Assembly: GCF_001598555.1 (NCBI RefSeq)
Contig: NZ_BCZE01000059.1
Coordinates: forward strand, 1 to 51,744
DNA from: Novosphingobium rosa NBRC 15208
GTDB lineage: Bacteria; Pseudomonadota; Alphaproteobacteria; Sphingomonadales; Sphingomonadaceae
Direction of reading: 5' to 3'
DNA: 51,744 bases
Part shown: positions 7,067 through 14,691 of the stretch, one piece after another
Layout of the letters: the number at the start of each line of letters is the position of its first letter
Numbering within the stretch: the stretch's first letter is position 1
Made by a program: the position numbers and the translations under genes
The notes under the pieces: model-generated
Told to the model about the DNA's origin: nothing
The model's database searches: none
The model's input: the letters and a program-made list of their open reading frames with translations, nothing else

Positions 7067-9425
7067 CCGCACATGGTTGGGCCCCGCCGCATGGGCCCCA
7101 CGCGAAGCCCGCGCGGGCGACCGTCTGCCCTATGCCGCCCATCTCGATCCGCAGACGCTGCGCCTGCGCGATGGGGCGCTGATGCAGGTGCTGGCGGTGC
7201 CGGGCCTGCCCTTTGAGACCGAGGATGCCGGGCATCTCGACCATATGCTGGCGGTGCGCGATGTGATGCTGCGCTCGGCGCTGGATGCGGGCTTCGTGCT
7301 GTATCACCATGTGGTGCGCCGCGCCGTCTGCGTGGCGCTGCCCGCGCGCTTCCCCGATGCTTTCTCCGCCGCGCTGGACGGGGCATGGCAGGATCAGCTT
7401 TCCCATCGCCAGCTTTTCGTCAATGAGCAGTTCCTCACGCTGGTGCGCCGCCCGCCGCGTGGCAAGGTGGGTCTGCTCGAACGCCTCGGCCGCAGGGCAG
7501 GCGGCGAGGCCGATCCCGCCCTGCGCCGCGAACTCTCCGCCGCCAGCGAGGCCCTGCTTTCCGGCCTTGCCCCCTATGGCGCGCGGCTGCTGGGTTGCCC
7601 CGATGGCCGCTCCGAGCCGCTGGAACTGCTCTCCGCGATCTACAATGGCGACTGGCAGGCGGTGGCCCGGCCCTTGGAGGGCGTCGATCTGGGCCATCAT
7701 CTGCCCTATGCCCGCGTCTCCTTCGGCCTGGAGGCGCTGGAAACCCGCCGCCCCGATGGGCGCGATGTCGCGGCGATCCTCTCGATCAAGGACTATCCCG
7801 ACACCACCCGCGCGGGTCTGGTGGATGCCATGCTGCGCGTGCCCGCCCCGATGGTGCTGACCCAGACCTATGCCCCCGCCGACCGGCAGGTGGCGCGCGA
7901 AAGGATCGATCTCGCCATCCGCCGCCTGACCAGCGCGGACGCCGATGCCCTGGCCGAACGCGCGCAGATGAGCGCCGCGCGCGATGCGCTGGGGCTGGGG
8001 CAGGCGGGCTTTGGCGATCATCATCTGACCGTCATGGTGCGCGCGCCAACGCTGGCCGCGCTGGAAACCGCCTGCTCTTCGGTTCGCCATGCCCTGTCCG
8101 AAACCGGCGCCATCGCCGTGCGTGAGGATGTCAATCTGGAGCCCGCCTTCTGGGCGCAATTCCCCGGCAATGAGGCCTATGCCGTGCGCCGCTCGATGAT
8201 CTCCAGCACCAATGCGGCGGGGTTCCTCTCGCTGCATGGCTTTGCGCCGGGGCAGGCGCGGGGCAACCATTGGGGCGATGCGGTCAGCGTGCTGGAAACC
8301 ACCAGCGCCACGCCGCGCTACATCAATTTCCATCAGGGCGATCTGGGCCATTTCACCGTGATCGGCCCCAGCGGCAGCGGCAAGACGGTGGTGCTCAATT
8401 TCCTGACGGCGCAGGCGCAGAAGGTCGCCCCGCGCACCGTCTTCTTCGACAAGGATCGCGGCGCGGAAATCTTCCTGCGCGCGATGGGCGCCCATTACAC
8501 GCGGCTGGTGCCGGGCCAGCCGACGGGCTTCAACCCGCTGAGCCTGCCCGACACGCCGGGCAACCGCGCCTTCCTCCATGATTTCCTCGCCTGCCTGCTG
8601 GCCGCCAGCGATCCGGGCGAACTGGCCACCATCGCCGAGGCGGTGGAGACGCTGTACGATCACGCGCCGCCCCTGCGCCGCCTCTCGCATCTGGGCGAGC
8701 TGCTGGCCGGGCACCACCGCCCGCGCCCCGGCGATCTGGCCAGCCGCCTGGCCCCATGGGTGACGGGCGGCGCGCAGGGCTGGCTGTTCGACCATGCGCA
8801 GGACCGGCTCGACCTCGACCAGCGCGTGCTGGGGTTCGACATCACCGCGCTGCTCGATACGCCCGCCTTGCGCACCCCCGCGCTGATGTATCTCTTCCAC
8901 CGTATCGAGGAGCGGCTGGACGGATCGCCCACCATGATCCTCGTCGATGAAGGCTGGAAGGCGCTGGACGATCCCATCTTCGCCGCGCGGCTGCGCGACT
9001 GGCTGAAAACGCTGCGCAAGCGCAATGCCATCGTCGGCTTCGCCACGCAATCGGCGCGCGACGCGCTGGACAGCGGCATCGCCGCCGCGCTGGTCGAGCA
9101 GACCGCCACCATGATCTTCACCCCCAACGCCCGCGCCCGGCCCGAGGATTACTGCGAGGGCTTCGGCCTTTCCGCCCATGAGCTGGAGCTGATCCGCGCC
9201 CTGCCGGTGGCGAGCCATTGCTTCCTCATCCGTCAGGGGCAGGACTCCGCCGTGGTGCGGCTGGATATGGAGGGCATGGCGCCTTTCCTCACCGTGCTGT
9301 CCGGGCGGGAGGGCAGCGTGCGCCAGCTCGATGCGCTGCGCGCCCAGCTGGGGGATGATCCCGCGCTCTGGCTGCCCGCGCTGACGGGCGCGGACTGGCC
9401 CGGCATGGCGGAGGAAGCGGCATGA
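7056..9425 (+). CDS. virB4: VirB4 ATPase
   Basis: This 789-residue cytoplasmic-face ATPase of the CagE/TrbE/VirB4 family is the most conserved energy component of type IV secretion. The N-terminal half (~1-400) is the family domain. The C-terminal AAA-type half has Walker A GPSGSGKT (~437-444) and Walker B MILVDEGWKAL (~627-636), followed by the expected FATQSARDAL segment. Length is normal for the family. It overlaps both virB3 (start) and virB6 (ATGA at 9422-9425). All catalytic motifs appear intact, so this system is likely functional rather than a relic. Confidence 0.95.
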   Translation: MRPDRTWLGPAAWAPREARAGDRLPYAAHLDPQTLRLRDGALMQVLAVPGLPFETEDAGHLDHMLAVRDVMLRSALDAGFVLYHHVVRRAVCVALPARFPDAFSAALDGAWQDQLSHRQLFVNEQFLTLVRRPPRGKVGLLERLGRRAGGEADPALRRELSAASEALLSGLAPYGARLLGCPDGRSEPLELLSAIYNGDWQAVARPLEGVDLGHHLPYARVSFGLEALETRRPDGRDVAAILSIKDYPDTTRAGLVDAMLRVPAPMVLTQTYAPADRQVARERIDLAIRRLTSADADALAERAQMSAARDALGLGQAGFGDHHLTVMVRAPTLAALETACSSVRHALSETGAIAVREDVNLEPAFWAQFPGNEAYAVRRSMISSTNAAGFLSLHGFAPGQARGNHWGDAVSVLETTSATPRYINFHQGDLGHFTVIGPSGSGKTVVLNFLTAQAQKVAPRTVFFDKDRGAEIFLRAMGAHYTRLVPGQPTGFNPLSLPDTPGNRAFLHDFLACLLAASDPGELATIAEAVETLYDHAPPLRRLSHLGELLAGHHRPRPGDLASRLAPWVTGGAQGWLFDHAQDRLDLDQRVLGFDITALLDTPALRTPALMYLFHRIEERLDGSPTMILVDEGWKALDDPIFAARLRDWLKTLRKRNAIVGFATQSARDALDSGIAAALVEQTATMIFTPNARARPEDYCEGFGLSAHELELIRALPVASHCFLIRQGQDSAVVRLDMEGMAPFLTVLSGREGSVRQLDALRAQLGDDPALWLPALTGADWPGMAEEAA

Positions 9426-10570
9426 TCTGCCCGGCCATCGCCTCGCCCTCGGGCCTCAGCATCGCCGACAGCCTGCGTGCGGTCGACTGCCTCTCCGCGC
9501 AGGCCACGGCCAGCGCCTTTTCCCGGCTGTTCGGCACGCATGGCGCGCTGACGGCGGCGCTGACCATCGCGCTCACCCTCTATGTCGGCTTTCTGGCGCT
9601 GGGGTTGCTCAGCGGGCGGTTGACGATCGGGCTGGGCACGCTGGGGCCTCGCTTTCTGGCGCTGGGGCTGGTGCTGACCTTCGCCACCAGCTGGGCCGCC
9701 TATCAGACGGTGGTCTGGAGCGCCCTGACCGCCGGACCCGACGAACTGGCCAGCGCCATGCTGGGCATGAAGGGCAGCGCCTCCCACGCCTTCGCCGGGC
9801 GGCTGGACGATATCTTCACCGCCATCAGCGAGGCCGCCGAACGCGCCCGCGCCGCGCAGGCCGACGCCAAGGGGACCACCCCTGCCGATCTGCTGACATG
9901 GGCGGCGCTGATCTTCCTGCTGGGCACGGTGGGCGTGCTGGTCACCAGCCGGATCGTGCTGGCGGCCCTGCTGGCGGCGGGGCCGGTCTTTGTGGTGCTG
10001 GCGCTGTTTCGCGGCGGGCGCGGGCTGGCCGAGGGCTGGCTGAAGGCAACGGTGCTGTTCGCGCTGGTGCCGCTCTTCGCGGTGCTGATCGGGGTGGGCG
10101 CGGTGGGCGTGCTGGGCCCCATGGTCGAGGCGCTGGACACGGGCGAGATCGCCATGGCGCAGGCCGTGGCGGTGCTGATGGCGGCGATCGTTCACGCGGT
10201 GCTGATGGCGCTGTCCTTGAAGGTGGCGGGCCATATCACCGGGCAGTGGCGCCTCTTTACCCACGCTGTGGCGGCCCCGGCGGATGTGGCTCCGCCCTCT
10301 ATGCAGATGGCGTATCACGCGCAATCGCTGGCGCAATCCTTCACCAGCCCGCGCACAGACATGGGGCCTGCCGCCGCCCCCGCGCAGGCCGACGAAAGGG
10401 TGCGCGATATGGTGACGGCTCTGGGCCGCCGCGCGGGCGGAACAACCTCATCGTCCACCACGACCATCACCACCGCCGCACCCCCCGCCAGCGCGCAGGG
10501 CACCAGCCGGGCCGCGCAGGTCGGGCGCAGCCTGCGCCGACCCACCTCCGGTCAGGAGACCCGCTCATGA
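9422..10570 (+). CDS. virB6: VirB6 / TrbL-family polytopic channel protein
   Basis: This 382-residue protein has about five to six hydrophobic helices between residues ~45 and ~270 and a soluble, Thr/Ser/Ala-rich C-terminal tail. That fits VirB6/TrbL, the inner-membrane channel component. The central helices around WAALIFLLGTVGVLV are typical of the family. It overlaps virB4 at its start and virB9 at its end (ATGA). In most virB operons a bitopic VirB8 gene lies between virB6 and virB9; here the two genes overlap, leaving no room for it. Confidence 0.88.
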   Translation: MICPAIASPSGLSIADSLRAVDCLSAQATASAFSRLFGTHGALTAALTIALTLYVGFLALGLLSGRLTIGLGTLGPRFLALGLVLTFATSWAAYQTVVWSALTAGPDELASAMLGMKGSASHAFAGRLDDIFTAISEAAERARAAQADAKGTTPADLLTWAALIFLLGTVGVLVTSRIVLAALLAAGPVFVVLALFRGGRGLAEGWLKATVLFALVPLFAVLIGVGAVGVLGPMVEALDTGEIAMAQAVAVLMAAIVHAVLMALSLKVAGHITGQWRLFTHAVAAPADVAPPSMQMAYHAQSLAQSFTSPRTDMGPAAAPAQADERVRDMVTALGRRAGGTTSSSTTTITTAAPPASAQGTSRAAQVGRSLRRPTSGQETRS

Positions 10571-11271
10571 TCCCGCGCCATCTTGGCCCCTTGCTGGCGC
10601 TGTTGATCGCCTCTTCGGCTCAGGCCGCAGACCGCCGCGTGCTGGAACTGCCATGGCAAGCCGGCGTGGTGGTGCCGATCACCACCATGCCCGGTTTCGA
10701 GGCGACCATCGCCCTGTCTCCCGAAGAGCGGATCGAAAACATCGCCATCGGCGATTCCGCGCTGTGGCAGGTGACGCCCAACCGCCGCGCCAATCTGGTG
10801 TTCCTGAAACCCGTCAGCGCCCGCGCGCCCGTCACCAACATGACGGTGGTGACCGACCGGCACACCTATCTGTTCGAACTGCATGCCTCGGCGCGGGGCA
10901 CGCCGCTCTATCACGTCAGCTTTGCCTATCCGCCCCCTCCCGTTGCGACGCCAGCCTCGCCGGACAAGCCCGCCGCGCCCGAGGAGCCCGCCGCCATGCC
11001 CCGCCTCAACTTCGCGTGGAAGCGGACCGGCGATGCCGCCCTGCTGCCCGACAGGGTGTTCGACGATGGCGCCTCGGCCTATCTCTCCTGGCCGGAGGGG
11101 CGCGATCTGCCCGCCGTGCTGGCCAGTGACGGCAAGACGGAAGGACCGGTCAATTACGCCATGCGTGACGGGCTGATCGTGATCGATGGCCTGCCGCTGC
11201 GGCTGATCCTGCGCGCGGGCAGCGCCACGGCCACGCTGGAACGCTGCTCCGATGCCGCCGCCTGCCCATGA
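10567..11271 (+). CDS. virB9: VirB9 / TrbG-family outer-membrane complex protein
   Basis: This 234-residue protein has a Sec signal peptide (cleavage after SSAQA) and the two-part layout of VirB9. The N-terminal beta domain includes NLVFLKPVSARAPVTNMTVVTD and the YLFEL strand, followed by a Pro/Ala linker and a C-terminal domain (FDDGASAYLSWPEG). Two cysteines sit at the extreme C-terminus (227 and 233). In Agrobacterium a C-terminal VirB9 Cys bonds to the lipoprotein VirB7, but no virB7 gene is seen here. Start: the ATG at 10567 overlaps the virB6 stop; the longer frame back to 9898 is a shadow of virB6. Confidence 0.92.
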   Translation: MIPRHLGPLLALLIASSAQAADRRVLELPWQAGVVVPITTMPGFEATIALSPEERIENIAIGDSALWQVTPNRRANLVFLKPVSARAPVTNMTVVTDRHTYLFELHASARGTPLYHVSFAYPPPPVATPASPDKPAAPEEPAAMPRLNFAWKRTGDAALLPDRVFDDGASAYLSWPEGRDLPAVLASDGKTEGPVNYAMRDGLIVIDGLPLRLILRAGSATATLERCSDAAACP

Positions 11272-11281
11272 AAGCCCCAGC

Positions 11282-12361
11282 ATGATGAGTCCGACCCCGC
11301 TTTCCGCCCGCAATGATCCGCGCGCCAGCCTGTTGGATGAGGATCTGGCGCAGGCTGCCACCCATGGTTTCCCCGTGGTGGCCAGCGCCACGCGGCGCAG
11401 CGACAGAATGGGCCTGCTGGCCGGCGCCGCCATCGCGCTGACCTTGGGAATGGTGACCTTCCTCTCGCTGAGCCGCACCCCGGCCCCGGCGGCAGAGCCC
11501 CTCCATGAGGCTGCCGAAATCGCCGCGCCCGCGCCTGCCGCAACCTTGCCTGCGACCCCCGCACCAACGCCCGTCGCACCAGCGCCGCCCGCGCTGACCC
11601 CGGCCCAGCAGGCGGCGCTGGCCAGGGCCGGCTCCCTTGTGCCCGATCATCAGGCCTCGCCGGTGATGGTCTATGATGCACCGGGCGACAGCCTTCCGGC
11701 CCCCACCGCCAAACCCGCGACTCCCGGCACCACGCCACCAGCCGCGCCTCTGGCCGAAAACGATGCTTTTGCCAGCCGCATCGCTGGCGGCGGCGTGGAA
11801 ACCGCCAGCGCCAGCCGTCTGGCCAATCCGGCATCCACCCTCACGCAGGGCACGCTGATCCCGGCCATTCTGGAAACCGCCATCGACAGCGACCTGCCCG
11901 GCTTCGTGCGCGCGGTGGTCACGCAAGATATCCGCTCTTTCGATGGATCGCAGGTGGTGGTGCCGCGCTCGTCGCGCCTGATCGGCCAGTACAAGAGCGG
12001 TCTGGCTGCCGGGCAGACGCGGGCCTATGTCATGTGGAGCCGCCTGATCCGCCCCGATGGGGTCAGCGTGGCTTTGGGCTCGCCGGCGGTGGAGTTTTCG
12101 GGCCGCTCGGGCCTGTCAGGCGAGGTCAATGGCCATTTCTTCAAACGCTTCGGCGCGGCCGCGATCCTTTCGGTGCTGGGCGGGGCGGGGGCGCTGGTGG
12201 GCTCCGGCACCAGTGTCGTGATCGGCTCCAGCGGGCAGAGCGCGGCCTCGGTCGCGGCGCAGCGCGATGCGCAGATCCCGCCCACCGTGCGCATTCGGGT
12301 GGGCACGCCGATCCGCGTGTTCATCGCGCGCGATCTCGATTTCTCGACCGTCGAGCCATGA
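11282..12361 (+). CDS. virB10: VirB10 / TrbI-family protein
   Basis: This 359-residue protein spans both membranes in known systems. It has a short cytoplasmic N-terminus, a TM helix (~44-64), a Pro/Ala-rich periplasmic linker (~65-165) and a C-terminal TrbI beta-barrel domain (~180-350). The latter includes GTLIPAILETAIDSDLPG and DGSQVVVPRSSRLIG. Start: the tandem ATG at 11282/11285 is chosen; an upstream in-frame ATG at 11252 would overlap virB9. The stop overlaps virB11 (ATGA). With VirB9 it would form the core complex, apparently without a VirB7 lipoprotein encoded here. Confidence 0.93.
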   Translation: MMSPTPLSARNDPRASLLDEDLAQAATHGFPVVASATRRSDRMGLLAGAAIALTLGMVTFLSLSRTPAPAAEPLHEAAEIAAPAPAATLPATPAPTPVAPAPPALTPAQQAALARAGSLVPDHQASPVMVYDAPGDSLPAPTAKPATPGTTPPAAPLAENDAFASRIAGGGVETASASRLANPASTLTQGTLIPAILETAIDSDLPGFVRAVVTQDIRSFDGSQVVVPRSSRLIGQYKSGLAAGQTRAYVMWSRLIRPDGVSVALGSPAVEFSGRSGLSGEVNGHFFKRFGAAAILSVLGGAGALVGSGTSVVIGSSGQSAASVAAQRDAQIPPTVRIRVGTPIRVFIARDLDFSTVEP

Positions 12362-13332
12362 GCGCCATCGTCGCCGAGGGCGCCTTTCTGGCCGCCGCGC
12401 TGGAGCCCTTGCGCCCCTTCCTGGACCGCGAGGAGGTGACCGAAATCCTGGTCAACCGCCCCGGCGAGGTCTGGGTGGAGGCCGCAGGGCAAGCCGCGAT
12501 GGCCTGCCATGCCGTGCCCGAACTGACCGACCGCCATCTCGGTCGCCTCGCCCAGCAGGTGGCGCGCATCAGCCATCAGGGTATCAACCGCCAGATTCCC
12601 CTGCTGGGCGCGGTATTGCCCGACGGCGCGCGCATCCAGTTCGTCGCGCCGCCGGCCACGCGGCGACACTGGGCCATGGCCATCCGCCGCCATCGCCTGC
12701 CCGATCTGCCGCTGGACAGCTGGCGCCCCAAGGGCCCCTTGCTTCCGCCGCGCGCACCCCTGCCGCCCGATCGCGACGGCGACCCCATCGGCTGGCTGAA
12801 GCAGGCGGTGCGGCAGCGGCGTACCATCCTGATCGCGGGCGGCACATCGACGGGCAAGACCACCTTTCTCAACGCCCTGCTTGCCGCCGTGCCTGTGCAG
12901 GACCGCATCATCGCGGTGGAGGATACGCCGGAAATCCGCCTTTCGGCCCCCAATGCGCTGGGGCTGGTGGCGGTGCGCGAGGCTCAGGGCGAGGCGCAGG
13001 TCACCACCGGCGATCTGCTGCAGGCCAGCCTGCGCCTGCGCCCCGACCGGATCGTGCTGGGCGAAATGCGCGGGGCCGAGGCGGTGACCTTTCTGCGCGC
13101 GATCAACACCGGCCATCAGGGTTCTTTCTCCACCATCCATGCCAACAGCGCGCGCGGGGCGCTCGATCAGCTGGTGCTGATGGTGCTGCAGTCGGGGCTG
13201 GGGCTCAGCCGGGCCGATACGCTGGCCTATGCCGGATCGGTGATCGATGTGGTGGTGGTGCTGGGGCGGGACGGGGGGCAGCGCCGGATCGTCGATATCG
13301 CCTGCCTGGGCAACGGCAGCGGCGACCTCTGA
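12358..13332 (+). CDS. virB11: VirB11 hexameric traffic ATPase
   Basis: This 324-residue ATPase of the VirB11/GspE superfamily has an N-terminal domain (~1-120) and a C-terminal RecA-like domain. It shows Walker A GGTSTGKT (~160-167), an Asp box (IIAVEDTPEIRL), Walker B (RPDRIVLGEMRGAEA) and the His box (STIHANSARGAL). All motifs are intact. It is the last gene of the operon, coupled to virB10 by ATGA. Downstream it converges on the OmpR-type regulator, with a stem-loop between them. No VirD4 coupling ATPase follows. Confidence 0.95.
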   Translation: MSAIVAEGAFLAAALEPLRPFLDREEVTEILVNRPGEVWVEAAGQAAMACHAVPELTDRHLGRLAQQVARISHQGINRQIPLLGAVLPDGARIQFVAPPATRRHWAMAIRRHRLPDLPLDSWRPKGPLLPPRAPLPPDRDGDPIGWLKQAVRQRRTILIAGGTSTGKTTFLNALLAAVPVQDRIIAVEDTPEIRLSAPNALGLVAVREAQGEAQVTTGDLLQASLRLRPDRIVLGEMRGAEAVTFLRAINTGHQGSFSTIHANSARGALDQLVLMVLQSGLGLSRADTLAYAGSVIDVVVVLGRDGGQRRIVDIACLGNGSGDL

Positions 13333-13370
13333 CCGGATCGCCGCGCCGCCTTGGGGCAAGGCCTATCCGG
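13333..13370. terminator. Nested stem-loop between virB11 and the response regulator
   Basis: GCCTTG (13348-13353) and CAAGGC (13357-13362) form a tight hairpin with a GGG loop. CCGGAT (13333-13338) and ATCCGG (13365-13370) form an outer stem that includes the regulator's stop codon. Between two convergent genes only 30 bases apart this could stop both transcripts. No T-tract is present. Confidence 0.4.
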
Positions 13371-14139
13371 CGCGCTGGGTCACCACCGGCTGGAAGAGAT
13401 AGCCTTCATTGCGGATCGTGCGGATCACATCCTGCCCGCCTTCGCCCATCGACAGCTTGCGCCGCAGGCGGCTGAGCTGCACGTCGATCGCGCGGTCGAA
13501 CTGGTCGCTGTCTTCCCCGCGTGACCAATCGAGCAGCTGGTCACGCGTCAGCACCCGGCGCGGATGTTCGGCAAAGGCGCGCATCAGGCGGAATTCGCCA
13601 TCGGTCAGGGTGATCGCCTGCCCGGCGGGATCGATCAGCAGACGCATGCCGATGTCCAGCTGCCAACCGGCGAAATGCAGCACCGGCTGGGCCGGATCCG
13701 CGGGCGCGGCCTCCGATGCCGGCGTCTGGGCGGTGGCGGAGCCCGCGCGTGCCTCGCGGCGCAGCACCGTGCGGATGCGGGCCAGCAGCTCGCGCGGGTT
13801 GCAGGGCTTGGCCAGATAGTCGTCGGCGCCCATTTCCAGCCCGACGATCCGGTCGATATCGCTGCCCACCGCGCTCAGCATGATGACGGGGGGCGCGTCC
13901 GGCCCCAGCTGGCGCAGGGCGGTCAGCCCGTCCTCGCGCGGCATCATCACATCCAGCACGATCAGGTCATAGCGCTGCTGCGCCAGCATGGCGCGCATCG
14001 TGCGGGCATCCGCGGCGGTGTCCGTGCGATAACCGTGCTTTTGCAGGAAATCGCTGATCAGGCCGCGAATGCCGTCATCGTCATCCACGATCAGGATCGA
14101 GGTATCGAGGTCCATGGTGCAAGGTGATATGTGCATCAT
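13363..14139 (-). CDS. OmpR/PhoB-family response regulator
   Basis: This 258-residue DNA-binding regulator has a receiver domain (~12-130) with acidic pocket VDDDD, phospho-acceptor Asp63 (IVLDVMMP), and Lys113 in DDYLAKPCNP. A linker rich in Ala/Pro leads to a winged-helix domain (~160-250: TLTDGEFRLMRAF, RAIDVQLSRLRRKL, IRTIRNEGYLF). A later start at 14115 (MDLDTSILIVDDD) is equally likely; neither has a good SD. It is convergent with virB11 and diverges from the kinase at 14692. A shared box upstream of itself and of virB1 suggests that it regulates both. The upstream signal is unknown. Confidence 0.93.
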   Translation of the reverse strand: MMHISPCTMDLDTSILIVDDDDGIRGLISDFLQKHGYRTDTAADARTMRAMLAQQRYDLIVLDVMMPREDGLTALRQLGPDAPPVIMLSAVGSDIDRIVGLEMGADDYLAKPCNPRELLARIRTVLRREARAGSATAQTPASEAAPADPAQPVLHFAGWQLDIGMRLLIDPAGQAITLTDGEFRLMRAFAEHPRRVLTRDQLLDWSRGEDSDQFDRAIDVQLSRLRRKLSMGEGGQDVIRTIRNEGYLFQPVVTQRAG

Positions 14140-14465
14140 GGAGCGATAGCAAGGCCACGCGCCAACAGCATTTCAGCCCTTTGGCCCGCTGACATCCGGG
14201 CGCGACATCCGTGAAATCCGCCTGCAACATGGGGCCCCCAGAAAAAACCCGTGCAGGCAGCTTCCTCTCTCGATCATGGCCCGTCCGCCCCTGTGGCGGG
14301 CTCTGGATCGTTGTTGACGAAGACCGCGCACTGCCTGCTTGCCGCCGCCGGGTCGATCAGGACCGGTGTCGGCGTCGGGGCCGTCGATTGGACAGGACGC
14401 GAGGTCGCACCCGTTCATGTCCGCAGGCGGCCCCGACTTTCCGGGCATGACGAAGGGACGAGGGG
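14140..14465. other. Intergenic region between regulator and kinase
   Basis: This 326-base stretch has no convincing gene; short open frames on the plus strand show no family features. It should hold the divergent promoters for the regulator (minus) and for the small ORF plus kinase (plus). It contains the TGAAAT-N5-TGCAAC box at 14212-14228 and a reverse-orientation half element, ATTTCAG, at 14170-14176. Confidence 0.5.
14212..14228 (+). promoter_or_regulatory. Candidate response-regulator box (second copy)
   Basis: TGAAATCCGCCTGCAAC matches the virB1-upstream TGAAATTCCGCTGCAAC at 14 of 17 positions without gaps, with the outer hexamers identical. It lies about 75-100 bases upstream of the divergent regulator start. 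It may mediate autoregulation of the two-component system. Confidence 0.38.
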
Positions 14466-14609
14466 ATGAAGGCATCGCCGAAACCGCGCCGGATCGCGCT
14501 TGCGCTGGGCTGGCTGGGAGAACCCCGCCCCGAACGCGTCGCGGCGGTCGCCACGGTGATCGGGCTGCTGGTCGCGGTGGGCATTCTCGGCGCGGTGGGG
14601 CGCGTATGA
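14466..14609 (+). CDS. 47-residue single-pass membrane peptide, hypothetical
   Basis: This short frame, MKASPKPRR... ending ...AVGRV, has a basic N-terminus and one hydrophobic helix (~25-43). AAGGGA seven bases before the ATG is a good ribosome site. It sits 82 bases upstream of the kinase start in the same direction, so it could be a small accessory or inhibitory subunit of the kinase. No lipobox is present, so it is not a VirB7. Evidence is limited to the SD, the hydrophobic segment and synteny. Confidence 0.45.
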   Translation: MKASPKPRRIALALGWLGEPRPERVAAVATVIGLLVAVGILGAVGRV

Positions 14610-14691
14610 CCGCCCGTGCCCGGCCCCGCTTCTGATGCCGCGCGCCAAAAGACTTTCTGTGGCCCGCCCTTCTGTGGCAGAGCAACACGCC

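Noticed and set aside
7005..9218. 737-residue open frame antisense to virB4
   Set aside because: His/Gln/Arg/Gly-rich composition with no family motif; a GC-rich shadow of the virB4 frame, which has intact Walker motifs.
10567..11271. VirB7 function supplied by a lipobox in VirB9 or VirB1
   Set aside because: VirB9 has an ordinary signal peptide ending in AQA, and the Cys in the VirB1 signal region does not fit a lipobox.
5881..13332. Conjugative plasmid, ICE or genomic island boundary
   Set aside because: No relaxase, coupling protein, integrase, tRNA or flanking direct repeats were found; base composition looks like the neighbours.
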